This document shows positions 18,178 to 26,136 of a DNA stretch of 64,000 nt, piece by piece (the stretch's first letter is position 1; each line of letters opens with the position of its first letter). The position numbers and the translations under genes were made by a program. The notes under the pieces are model-generated. The model saw only the letters and a program-made list of their open reading frames with translations, was not told the origin of the DNA and ran no database searches. Source of the stretch: an uncultured Granulosicoccus sp. GTDB taxonomy: Bacteria; Pseudomonadota; Gammaproteobacteria; Granulosicoccales; Granulosicoccaceae. The DNA is taken from assembly GCA_947499955.1 (NCBI GenBank), contig CANMQI010000003.1, positions 1 to 64,000 of the forward strand, in the 5' to 3' direction.

Positions 18178-19421
18178 TGCGCATCGAAGCTGACTACCTG
18201 ATCGAAACCTCTGACGACCCGACCCGGGCTGCCGAAATCATGGCCGGTGAACAGTCCTCCGGCACTTTCATTGCCGTACCGGGCGAGACGCCGGAGCTCA
18301 AGGCGCGCGCTGCAGCCCGTATCGAATCGCTGGAAATCATCGGCGAACGGGACACTCCCTCACTGCCGGGTGCCGTGCAGCGTGATGGCCCCATCCGCCA
18401 GGCGGCCGTCACCCTGTCATGGCCACTGGCGAACATCGGGCCCTCATTGCCCAATCTGATGTCCACGATCACCGGCAATCTGTTCGAATTGAAGTCATTC
18501 TCCGGCTTGCGCATTGAAGACGTGCGTATGCCCGAGGAGTTTTCCCGAGCCTATCCCGGGCCACGGTTCGGCATTGAAGGCACGCGCCAGCTTGCGGGCG
18601 TGCAATCAGGTCCTGTGCTCGGCACCATCATCAAGCCAAGCGTGGGTCTGGATGCCACAGGTACAGCCGACAGGGTGCGCGAGCTGGTCGAGGCCGGTAT
18701 CGATTTCATCAAGGATGACGAACTGCAGGCGGATGGGCCGGCCTGCCCCTTCGAGGAACGCGCCCGCGCCGTCATGGACGTGATCAACCGCCATGCCGAT
18801 GCCAGTGGCAAGAAGGTCATGTACGCCTTCAATATCACCGGCGAGCTGGATGAGATGCGGCGGCGGCATGAACTGGTTGTCTCCCTGGGTGGCAGCTGCG
18901 TCATGGCCAGCCTCAATTCCGTTGGTCTGGTGGGCATGATCGAGCTGGGCCGGTTCTCCGAGCTACCCATCCACGCGCATCGCAATGGTTGGGGTTATCT
19001 GTCGCGCCACCCTTCGCTCGGCTGGTCTTACGTGGCCTGGCAGAAGATCTGGCGACTCGCCGGTGCCGATCATATGCATGTGAATGGCCTGCGCAACAAG
19101 TTCTGCGAGGACGACGACAGCGTGCTGGCCTCTGCCAGAGCGTGCCTGACGCCCATGTTCGATGACAAACCCTGTATCGCCATGCCCGTGTTCTCATCCG
19201 GCCAGTCCGCGGAACAGGCAGCGGATACCTACGCCGCCCTGGGTACCACCGACCTGATGTATCTGGCAGGCGGTGGCATTGCCGGACACCCCATGGGCAT
19301 CGCAGCCGGTGTCAGCAGCTTGCGCCAGGCCTGGCAGGCCGCGACCTCCGGCGTGTCGCTGGAGGACTATGCCAAAGAGAGGCCTGAACTGGCCAGCGCA
19401 CTGGAGACCTACAGGCAATGA
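18177..19421 (+). CDS. RuBisCO-like protein acting on 3-oxo-isoapionate 4-phosphate
   Basis: 414 residues with RuBisCO large-subunit architecture. The motif GTIIKPSVGL carries Lys153, and the metal site DFIKDDEL gives Lys179 (to be carbamylated), Asp181 and Glu182. Further on are the His region IHAHRNGWGYLSRHP, DHMHVNGLRNKF and the phosphate loop YLAGGGIAGHPMG. In D-apiose loci such proteins are OiaX (decarboxylase giving L-erythrulose 1-phosphate) or OiaT (transcarboxylase/hydrolase giving 3-phosphoglycerate and glycolate). Which one this is cannot be told from sequence by eye; no erythrulose-phosphate isomerase gene is nearby. The start at 18177 overlaps the apnL stop and the stop overlaps oiaK (ATGA). 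Confidence 0.88.
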   Translation: MRIEADYLIETSDDPTRAAEIMAGEQSSGTFIAVPGETPELKARAAARIESLEIIGERDTPSLPGAVQRDGPIRQAAVTLSWPLANIGPSLPNLMSTITGNLFELKSFSGLRIEDVRMPEEFSRAYPGPRFGIEGTRQLAGVQSGPVLGTIIKPSVGLDATGTADRVRELVEAGIDFIKDDELQADGPACPFEERARAVMDVINRHADASGKKVMYAFNITGELDEMRRRHELVVSLGGSCVMASLNSVGLVGMIELGRFSELPIHAHRNGWGYLSRHPSLGWSYVAWQKIWRLAGADHMHVNGLRNKFCEDDDSVLASARACLTPMFDDKPCIAMPVFSSGQSAEQAADTYAALGTTDLMYLAGGGIAGHPMGIAAGVSSLRQAWQAATSGVSLEDYAKERPELASALETYRQ

Positions 19422-20800
19422 CAGGCGCTACACCATTACCCGATGGTCGACTCCTTGCCTGGTACGGCGATGATTTCACCGGGGCGGCCGCCGTCATGGA
19501 AGTGCTGAGCTTCGCCGGCCTTGAATCCGTGCTGTTCTTCGCCCCCCCCACGCAGGCACAACTGAGCCGTTTTCCGAACGCCCGTGGTATCGGCATTGCC
19601 GGTACGGCGCGAGCGCGCTCGCCTGCCTGGATGGAGGACACGCTGCCGTCCGTGTTCGGGGAAATGGCCGAGTACAAGGCTGCGATCAATCACTACAAGG
19701 TCTGCTCGACGCTGGATTCCACGCCGCAGATCGGTTCCATCGGTCGGGCCTGTGAACTGGCCATGCCCATACTCTCCGAACCCGATGACTGGCACGCCTG
19801 CCTGGTCGCCGCACCTGCCATGCAGCGATACCAGGCATTCGGCAATCTGTTCGCTGGCGTGTCCGGCACCGTCCACCGCCTCGATCGACACCCGGTCATG
19901 CGCCAACACCCTGTGACACCGATGGACGAAGCCGATGTACGGCGTCATCTGGCGAAACAGACGCAGCTGCCGATCGGACTGGTGTCCATCACCGAGCTGA
20001 ATACCGGTCTGGCTCAGGCCGCCCTGCAATCCGAACGCGCGTCGGGAGCTGCCATTGTCGCCCTTGACTGCATGGATGAGTCCTCGCTGGTCGAGGCCGG
20101 GCGACTGATCTGGGAGAACCGGGGCAAACGGCATTTCTGCATCGGCTCACAGGGCATCGAATACGCACTGGTTGCCTATTGGCGCAAGGTGGGACTGCTG
20201 GAATCGGTAGCACCACCGTCGCACCCCGGACGGGTTGAACGCATGGCCGTGGTCTCCGGCTCCTGCTCGCCCATCACCGCCAATCAGATCGCTGTTGCCG
20301 CGACACAGGGTTTCGAATGCATTCGCATCGATCCGTCAAAGGCGGTGGATGCGATGGTCTGGAAAAACGAGCTGCACAGAGTAGCGGCGCTCGCCATGAG
20401 TGCCATTGGCAAGGGTCACGATCCTCTGGTGCACACCAGTAGCGGCCCTGATGATCCTGCCAATGTGCGCTTCAACGAGGCAATCGACGCCGCCGGCCTG
20501 CCGGCTGATCAGGTCAACGAAGCGGTGGGTGCCGGGCTCGGTACACTGCTGCTGGATCTGATCGACAAGGCAAGCCTGTCACGCTGCGCCATTGCCGGCG
20601 GTGATACCTCGGGTCATGGTGCGTCCATGCTGGGTTTGTACGCACTGACCGCTCTGGCGCCGATCGCCACCGGTGCGGCCCTGTGCCAGGCCCATTCGGA
20701 AAAACAGTCCCTCGGCCATTTGCAGATCGCGCTCAAGGGCGGGCAGATGGGCGGACCGGAATTCTTTCAACAGGTCAGGGACGGTGGTCTGACCCCTTGA
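19418..20800 (+). CDS. oiaK: 3-oxo-isoapionate kinase (four-carbon acid sugar kinase family, DUF1537)
   Basis: 460 residues. The N-terminal domain begins WYGDDFTGAAAVMEVLSFAG, the sugar-acid binding motif of DUF1537 kinases. The C-terminal nucleotide domain has VVSGSCSPITANQIA and the Gly-rich AIAGGDTSGHG and LKGGQMGGPEFF segments. Family members phosphorylate four- or five-carbon acid sugars. Between the RuBisCO-like gene and apnO the substrate is most likely 3-oxo-isoapionate, giving the 4-phosphate used by the RuBisCO-like protein. The start overlaps the previous stop by 4 bp. Confidence 0.85.
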   Translation: MTGATPLPDGRLLAWYGDDFTGAAAVMEVLSFAGLESVLFFAPPTQAQLSRFPNARGIGIAGTARARSPAWMEDTLPSVFGEMAEYKAAINHYKVCSTLDSTPQIGSIGRACELAMPILSEPDDWHACLVAAPAMQRYQAFGNLFAGVSGTVHRLDRHPVMRQHPVTPMDEADVRRHLAKQTQLPIGLVSITELNTGLAQAALQSERASGAAIVALDCMDESSLVEAGRLIWENRGKRHFCIGSQGIEYALVAYWRKVGLLESVAPPSHPGRVERMAVVSGSCSPITANQIAVAATQGFECIRIDPSKAVDAMVWKNELHRVAALAMSAIGKGHDPLVHTSSGPDDPANVRFNEAIDAAGLPADQVNEAVGAGLGTLLLDLIDKASLSRCAIAGGDTSGHGASMLGLYALTALAPIATGAALCQAHSEKQSLGHLQIALKGGQMGGPEFFQQVRDGGLTP

Positions 20801-20829
20801 TCCATTAATCTATTCAGATGAGGAATACA

Positions 20830-21666
20830 ATGAAGAAAATCGCATTATTGGGAGCCGGCGGCAAGATGGGGGTCAGGCTTGCCAGGAACCTGGGAGCCAC
20901 AGATTTCGATGTGAATCATGTCGAAGTCTCCGAGGAAGGTCGCCAGCGTCTGAAGGAGGCCACCGGCGCCGATTGTGTCGAGCCTGGGCAGGCCGTATCG
21001 CGCGCCGATATCGTGCTATTGGCAGTGCCCGACAGAGCTATCGGTGATGTGGCACACAGCATCATCGATCAGGTCAGGCCCGGTACCTCGCTGGTGGTGC
21101 TCGATGCCGCAGCACCACAGGCCGGCAAGATGCCCAAGCGCAAGGATGTCACTTACTTCATCACCCACCCCTGTCATCCTTCGATCTTCAACTACGAGGA
21201 CTCGCAGGATAAACAGACTGACTTCTTCGGTGGCGTGGCGGCAAAGCAACACATCGTGTGTGCCCTGATGCAAGGACCGGAAGAACACTATGCGCAGTGC
21301 GAAGCGGTTGCTCGTGCCATCTATGCCCCCGTGGAACGCGCGCATCGGTGCACCGTGGAACAGATTGCCATCCTGGAGCCAGCCCTGTCCGAAACGGTCG
21401 GTGCCACGATGTGCATGGCCTTGCGCGAAGCAGCTGATCGAGCCGTCTCCCTGGGGGTTCCCCCACAAGCTGCCAGAGATTTCATTCTCGGTCATCTCAA
21501 CATCGAACTGGCGATTGCCTTCGAGGAATTCCCCGAGGGCAAGTTCTCGGATGGTGCCTTGCTGGCCATCGACAATGCGAAGAGTGTGCTCTTCAAGGAA
21601 GACTGGCTGGACCAGGTATTCAATATGGACGCCATCAACCAATCGGTCAACGATATCTGCAAATAA
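20830..21666 (+). CDS. apnO: D-apionate oxidoisomerase
   Basis: 278 residues. An N-terminal NAD-binding domain opens IALLGAGGKMGVRLARNLG, VLLAVPDRAIGDVAH follows, and the C-terminal helical domain resembles 6-phosphogluconate dehydrogenase-like proteins. ITHPCHPSIFNYED is a conserved stretch of this subfamily. ApnO converts D-apionate to 3-oxo-isoapionate with migration of a hydroxymethyl group. ATG 20830 is chosen because GAGG lies 6 nt upstream; ATG 20818 is in frame but lacks one. The last codons and stop are repeated in tandem just downstream. Confidence 0.83.
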   Translation: MKKIALLGAGGKMGVRLARNLGATDFDVNHVEVSEEGRQRLKEATGADCVEPGQAVSRADIVLLAVPDRAIGDVAHSIIDQVRPGTSLVVLDAAAPQAGKMPKRKDVTYFITHPCHPSIFNYEDSQDKQTDFFGGVAAKQHIVCALMQGPEEHYAQCEAVARAIYAPVERAHRCTVEQIAILEPALSETVGATMCMALREAADRAVSLGVPPQAARDFILGHLNIELAIAFEEFPEGKFSDGALLAIDNAKSVLFKEDWLDQVFNMDAINQSVNDICK

Positions 21667-21700
21667 ACGATATCTGCAAATAAACAATATTTGCAAACAA
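21650..21700 (+). repeat. Three tandem 17-bp repeats across the apnO stop codon
   Basis: ACGATATCTGCAAATAA occurs at 21650-21666 and exactly again at 21667-21683, with a third copy at 21684-21700 (14 of 17 matching). The first copy encodes the last residues and the TAA stop of apnO, so the later copies are downstream duplicates of the gene end. Confidence 0.9.
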
Positions 21701-21734
21701 GGCCCCGTTTCAACGTCAACCGTGGAGTAACAAG

Positions 21735-23198
21735 ATGAGGAGCAACAAGATCATGTACGCACAGTTTGTCAAGAACACCCGGCATATACTGACGGCCAGC
21801 GCCGTCTGCCTCGGTCTGCTCGGCAACGCGCAGGCACAGAGCGCAGCCGATCAGGCAGTGGAAGCCGCCAAACAGTATTCAGGTGTCACCCTGAACGTTC
21901 TGTATGAAGCGGGGCTACAGCCTCTGGATCCGAAGAACTTCACCGGTCCGCTCTGGGAGGAGCTGACCGGTATCAAGATCAACGTCATCGAGTCCCCGGT
22001 CGATCAGATGTTCACCAAGGCCATGCAGGATTATCGCTCCGGCTCGGGTGGCTATGACCTGCTCAATGTCATACCCAATCAGTTGCCTGACCTGGCATTG
22101 GCCGGTGCGCTGGAGCCTCTCGACGACTATGTCGACAAGTACAACTACCACGAGGAACTGCAAGGCATCGCCCCGGTATATCGCGACAACCAGATGAAGG
22201 TGGAAGGCAAGATCTACGCATTGCCCGATGATGGCGATGTGTTGATCCTCTACTACCGGCGTGACCTCTTCGATGACTCTGCCAACCAGAGTGCCTTTCA
22301 GGAAAAGTACGGCTATCCGCTGGCACCACCGGAGACCTGGCAGCAGTTCTCCGAGATCGGCCAGTTCATGACCGACACCTACGCTCCCGAGACCTACGGC
22401 GCCGGGCTGCTACGCCAACCGGGCAATGCCCAGTACATGTTTCAGGAACGCTTTCGCGTGGAGGGTGGCAAGTTCTTTGACCCCGACAGCATGAGCGCCA
22501 CTGTGAATTCCGACATTGGTATCAAGGTCTTTACCGAAATGCGTGCCGAGAACAGCTGGATGCCACCGGGTGTCGAGCAGTGGGGTTTCATTGAAGCCTT
22601 CAATGCCTTTCTCGCTGGGGATATTGCCATGACCATTTCGTGGCCGCCCGTGGGGCGCTGGGCTGCGGGTTATGGCAAAGGTACCGAGGCGCTCAACTGG
22701 ATTCCGGAAACGAAGGTCGCGGACAAGGTGGGTTATGCCTTGCCGCCGGGTGGCACGCCGGAGCTGGCCGTTGGCTTCTCCCTGGCCGTGGCATCAGGTT
22801 CTGCCAACAAGGAGGCGGCCTATCTGTTCGCCCAATGGATGAACAGTGAGGAAATCAGCCTGCAGCGAGTGCAATTGCCCTACGCTCTGCGCGACCCCTT
22901 CCGCACCAGCCACTTTGCCAGCGAGGAATATCGCTCACGCTGGTCCAATGCCGGTGAATACCTGGATGTCCTGCAAAAGGGCGCCGAGACCGGCTTGCTC
23001 GACCTGTCATTGCTGCAGACCGACCGCTACGAGGAAGCACTACGGCAGGCCATCAGTCGTCTCTGGTCAGGAGAAGATGCGAAGAAGATACTCGATGATC
23101 TGGCAGAGGACTGGGATCAACTGACAAAACGCATCGGTGTGGACAAGCAGAAGCGTGTCTACGCGGACTGGGCCAGCAAGCCTGACGCCTATCCCTGA
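21735..23198 (+). CDS. Sugar ABC transporter solute-binding protein (family 1)
   Basis: 487 residues. A Sec signal peptide ends at GNAQAQ-SAADQ. The mature protein has the two-lobed family 1 binding-protein pattern, with LNVLYEAG near the start, IYALPDDGDVLILYYRRDLFD in the middle and a Trp-rich pocket segment around FIEAFNAFLAGDIAMTISWP. ATG 21735 has GGAG 7 nt upstream. With two MalF/MalG-type permeases and a CUT1 ATPase it forms a carbohydrate importer. Being within the apiose operon, D-apiose or an apiose-containing saccharide is the likely ligand. Confidence 0.88.
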   Translation: MRSNKIMYAQFVKNTRHILTASAVCLGLLGNAQAQSAADQAVEAAKQYSGVTLNVLYEAGLQPLDPKNFTGPLWEELTGIKINVIESPVDQMFTKAMQDYRSGSGGYDLLNVIPNQLPDLALAGALEPLDDYVDKYNYHEELQGIAPVYRDNQMKVEGKIYALPDDGDVLILYYRRDLFDDSANQSAFQEKYGYPLAPPETWQQFSEIGQFMTDTYAPETYGAGLLRQPGNAQYMFQERFRVEGGKFFDPDSMSATVNSDIGIKVFTEMRAENSWMPPGVEQWGFIEAFNAFLAGDIAMTISWPPVGRWAAGYGKGTEALNWIPETKVADKVGYALPPGGTPELAVGFSLAVASGSANKEAAYLFAQWMNSEEISLQRVQLPYALRDPFRTSHFASEEYRSRWSNAGEYLDVLQKGAETGLLDLSLLQTDRYEEALRQAISRLWSGEDAKKILDDLAEDWDQLTKRIGVDKQKRVYADWASKPDAYP

Positions 23199-23245
23199 GT
23201 GGCCCGGTATGAGTTCCAGGGGGTGAATTCCCTGCCATGCACCGT

Positions 23246-23267
23246 CCCGGAGCGAACTTGCTCCGGG
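23246..23267 (+). terminator. Stem-loop between binding protein and permease genes
   Basis: CCCGGAGC (23246-23253) and GCTCCGGG (23260-23267) make a perfect 8-bp stem with a 6-nt loop, followed by GCCTTCATT without a T-run. Such hairpins after binding-protein genes commonly stabilise the upstream mRNA and lower permease expression. Confidence 0.6.
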
Positions 23268-23326
23268 GCCTTCATTCGGTTGAAGCCACCCGATGAATCA
23301 AGCCGCCGAGGAGACGATACGACACG

Positions 23327-24208
23327 ATGCTGAAGACTCTGTTGGACAACGATCGCACGTTTCGATACCTGCTGGTTGCCCCGGCGGTGTTCTTCATCCT
23401 GTTGATCGGCCTGTATCCGTTCATCAAACTGATTATCGCAAGCTTCCAGAACATCTCCCTGTTCGACGATATTCGAAGCTTTCAGGGACTGCTCAACTAT
23501 GAGCGTCTGTTGTTCGACGACAGGCTCTGGCACTCGATTGTCCGCACGCTGCTGTTCACGGCTGTGGCCCTGCCTATCGAACTGGTTCTGGGCTATCTGC
23601 TGGCGGTGCTGTTCCTCGAGAAGATTCCGTTCAAGGCCGCACTGATCTCGATCATCCTGCTGCCCACCATCATTTCCCCCATCGTCGCCGGTGCCACCTG
23701 GCGGCTCATGCTCGACCAACGCTTCGGGCCGGTCAATCAGATCATCAGCTGGCTGGCCGGTACCGATGTCAAGTTGCTGTGGACAGTCAGCGCCAGCCTG
23801 GTCTGGCCAGCCATCCTCATTGCCGAAGTCTGGCAATGGACACCCTTCATGTTCCTGCTGCTCTATGCCGCCTTGTCGAATGTCGATCGTGAACAACTCG
23901 AAGCGGCCCAGATTGACGGTGCCTCCTGGTGGATGACCTTCCGGCGCATCGTGTTGCCCGCCATCATGCCGGTCATGTTCATCGCCGTCCTGATTCGTGC
24001 GCTTGACCTGTTTCGCGTGTTCGATCTTGTCTGGACCATGACACAGGGCGGCCCCGGTACCGCCACGGAAACCCTGTCCATCTATGCCTACCAGATGGCC
24101 TTTCGCGAATTCGAGATATCCTACTCGGCCGCCATTGCCTTTCTCGTGATCTTTCTGCTGACCGTGGTTGTCGTGGCAGCCTTGCGCCGAGTGGAGGTGT
24201 CGCGATGA
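23327..24208 (+). CDS. Sugar ABC transporter permease, MalF type
   Basis: 293 residues with six membrane helices. The first lies at about residues 12-35 (LLVAPAVFFILLIGLYPFIK), and the coupling motif EAAQIDGASWWMTFRRIVLP sits near residue 190, the EAA loop that contacts the ATPase. The stop overlaps the next permease start by 4 bp. Partner of the following permease in the CUT1 importer. Confidence 0.92.
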   Translation: MLKTLLDNDRTFRYLLVAPAVFFILLIGLYPFIKLIIASFQNISLFDDIRSFQGLLNYERLLFDDRLWHSIVRTLLFTAVALPIELVLGYLLAVLFLEKIPFKAALISIILLPTIISPIVAGATWRLMLDQRFGPVNQIISWLAGTDVKLLWTVSASLVWPAILIAEVWQWTPFMFLLLYAALSNVDREQLEAAQIDGASWWMTFRRIVLPAIMPVMFIAVLIRALDLFRVFDLVWTMTQGGPGTATETLSIYAYQMAFREFEISYSAAIAFLVIFLLTVVVVAALRRVEVSR

Positions 24209-25032
24209 ACAAGCGGGACTCGGGTTTGCGTCTGTGGCTGCGATTCACCATCGCCCTGTTCGTCACCGTGCTGTTTGCCTTTCCCGTGTACTGGCTGGTG
24301 GCCATCTCGTTCAAGTCGCCGGAAGAAGTCTATGCCTACCCACCGGTCTGGTTTCCGCAGCAATTCAATTTCTCAAGTTACCTGACATTGTTTCGCGACG
24401 GTGATGTCTGGGCGGTCTGGAATTCTCTGGTGACCGCCGGCATCAGCACCGTACTGGCCATGCTGGTGGGCACACTGGCTGCCTACTCCATTGTGCGCTT
24501 TCGTACCGGCGGGGATCATCTGTCCATCTGGATAATCTCCCAACGCATGATCCCGCCCATCTGCGTCGCCTTCCCCATTTTCCTGTTGTATGTGTCGTGG
24601 AATCTGGTGGATACCTATGTGGGACTGATCATGCTGTACACGGCATTCAACATCCCCTATGTCACCTGGATGATGCGTGGTTACATCCAGGACATTCCGA
24701 TCGAGCTTGAACAGAGCGCCATGATCGACGGGCTCACGCGCTGGCAGGTGCTGCGCAAGGTAGTCATGCCGATGGCCCGTGGAGGCCTGTTCGCCACCGC
24801 CGTCTTCACCTTCATCTTCGCCTGGAACGACTTCATCTTTGCATTGATCCTCAGTAAATCCGAGGTGGTGACCTATACGGTGAAGGTCACCGGTTACTTC
24901 GGCTCACAGTCCACCTTCTGGTCGAAGATCTCGGCGATGAGCGTGCTGGGTGTGTTGCCGATGTTCGTGGTCGTGGCCACCATGCAGAAGTTCATCGTTC
25001 GCGGAGTCTCAATGGGCGCAGTCAAGGGTTAA
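24205..25032 (+). CDS. Sugar ABC transporter permease, MalG type
   Basis: 275 residues with six membrane helices. The N-terminal helix is FTIALFVTVLFAFPVYWLVA, and the coupling loop is ELEQSAMIDGLTRWQVLRKV. ATG 24205 overlaps the previous stop. It ends 5 bp before the ATPase gene. The pair forms the membrane channel for the sugar. Confidence 0.92.
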   Translation: MNKRDSGLRLWLRFTIALFVTVLFAFPVYWLVAISFKSPEEVYAYPPVWFPQQFNFSSYLTLFRDGDVWAVWNSLVTAGISTVLAMLVGTLAAYSIVRFRTGGDHLSIWIISQRMIPPICVAFPIFLLYVSWNLVDTYVGLIMLYTAFNIPYVTWMMRGYIQDIPIELEQSAMIDGLTRWQVLRKVVMPMARGGLFATAVFTFIFAWNDFIFALILSKSEVVTYTVKVTGYFGSQSTFWSKISAMSVLGVLPMFVVVATMQKFIVRGVSMGAVKG

Positions 25033-25037
25033 GCCAT

Positions 25038-26093
25038 ATGCCGGATCTACATCTCGACAACATCATCAAGAACTACGGTGACAACCAGGCGGTCAAGGGT
25101 ATCTCCCTCGAAGTGCCTGCCGGTGAGTTTCTGGTGCTGGTCGGTGCCTCGGGCTGTGGCAAGAGCACGCTGCTACGCTCCATCGCGGGTCTGGAAGACA
25201 TCTCGCAGGGCACGATCACGCTCGGTGGTCGTGCCATCAATGGACTGGCACCGCGCGAACGCAACATCGCCATGGTGTTTCAGAGCTATGCGCTCTACCC
25301 CTACCTGAGTGTCTACGAGAACATCGCCTTCGGACTGCGCGCCCGCAAGTTCGCCGAGGCTGATATCGACAGACAAGTGCACTGGGCAGCGGAACTTCTG
25401 GATATCACGCGCCTGCTGCAGAACAAACCTCGGGAGCTCTCCGGTGGTGAGCGCCAGCGAGTGGCCATCGGTCGTGCCATTGTGCGCGACGCCGATCTTT
25501 ACCTCTTTGACGAGCCCTTGTCTAACCTGGATGCCAAACTGCGTGACGGCATGCGCGAGGAGATCAAGCGTCTGCACGAACGCCTGGGCAAGACATTCAT
25601 CTACGTCACCCACGACCAGATCGAGGCGATGACGCTGGCCGAGCGTATCGTCCTGCTACGCGATGGTCGAATCGAACAGGCGGGAGCACCGCTGGAATTG
25701 TTCGAACAACCGAACAACCAGTACGTTGCAGGCTTTCTCGGCTCGCCACCGATGAACTTCATCGAGGTGAGTCTTGCCTCGGGATACATGACACTGCCCG
25801 ATGGGCAACAGCTGAGCACACAGGCCGCTGTTGCCGATGGCAGTTACTACTGGGGGGTAAGGCCGGAGCACTGGTCGCATGACGACAATGGATCCGATAC
25901 GCTGCAGGCCAGCCTCGAGGTCGTGCAGCCCACCGGCTCTCGCAGTTATGGCACCTTCTATCTGGCGGGCACCCACGTCATAGCCGAACTGGAAGCTCAT
26001 GCGCTGCAATGGAGCGGCAAGCGCATCGCACTGACAGTCGACATGGCCAGCACGGCCTTGTTCGACACGCAGTCGGGGGAACGGGTTGGCTGA
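25038..26093 (+). CDS. Sugar ABC transporter ATPase, UgpC/MsmK type
   Basis: 351 residues. Walker A is VGASGCGKST near 36-45, the Q-loop lies in MVFQSYALYP, the signature is LSGGERQRVAIGRA and Walker B is LYLFDEPLSNLDAKLR with the switch His in YVTHDQIEAM. A C-terminal TOBE-like domain (about 235-350) is shorter than in MalK, so EIIA regulation is unlikely. Last gene of the apiose operon; the sulfatase gene converges on it. Confidence 0.93.
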   Translation: MPDLHLDNIIKNYGDNQAVKGISLEVPAGEFLVLVGASGCGKSTLLRSIAGLEDISQGTITLGGRAINGLAPRERNIAMVFQSYALYPYLSVYENIAFGLRARKFAEADIDRQVHWAAELLDITRLLQNKPRELSGGERQRVAIGRAIVRDADLYLFDEPLSNLDAKLRDGMREEIKRLHERLGKTFIYVTHDQIEAMTLAERIVLLRDGRIEQAGAPLELFEQPNNQYVAGFLGSPPMNFIEVSLASGYMTLPDGQQLSTQAAVADGSYYWGVRPEHWSHDDNGSDTLQASLEVVQPTGSRSYGTFYLAGTHVIAELEAHALQWSGKRIALTVDMASTALFDTQSGERVG

Positions 26094-26136
26094 GGTGTGC
26101 CTGACCCATCGCAAGCCCCGGCATCGCCTCTCGGAA

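Noticed and set aside
18177..19421. True RuBisCO large subunit or DK-MTP enolase of methionine salvage
   Set aside because: Neighbours are apnL, oiaK and apnO, not a small subunit, phosphoribulokinase or methionine-salvage genes.
23189..23896. 235-codon minus-strand frame over the MalF-type permease and its leader
   Set aside because: Gln/Asp-rich composition is the antisense shadow of a hydrophobic permease gene, which has clear motifs on the plus strand.
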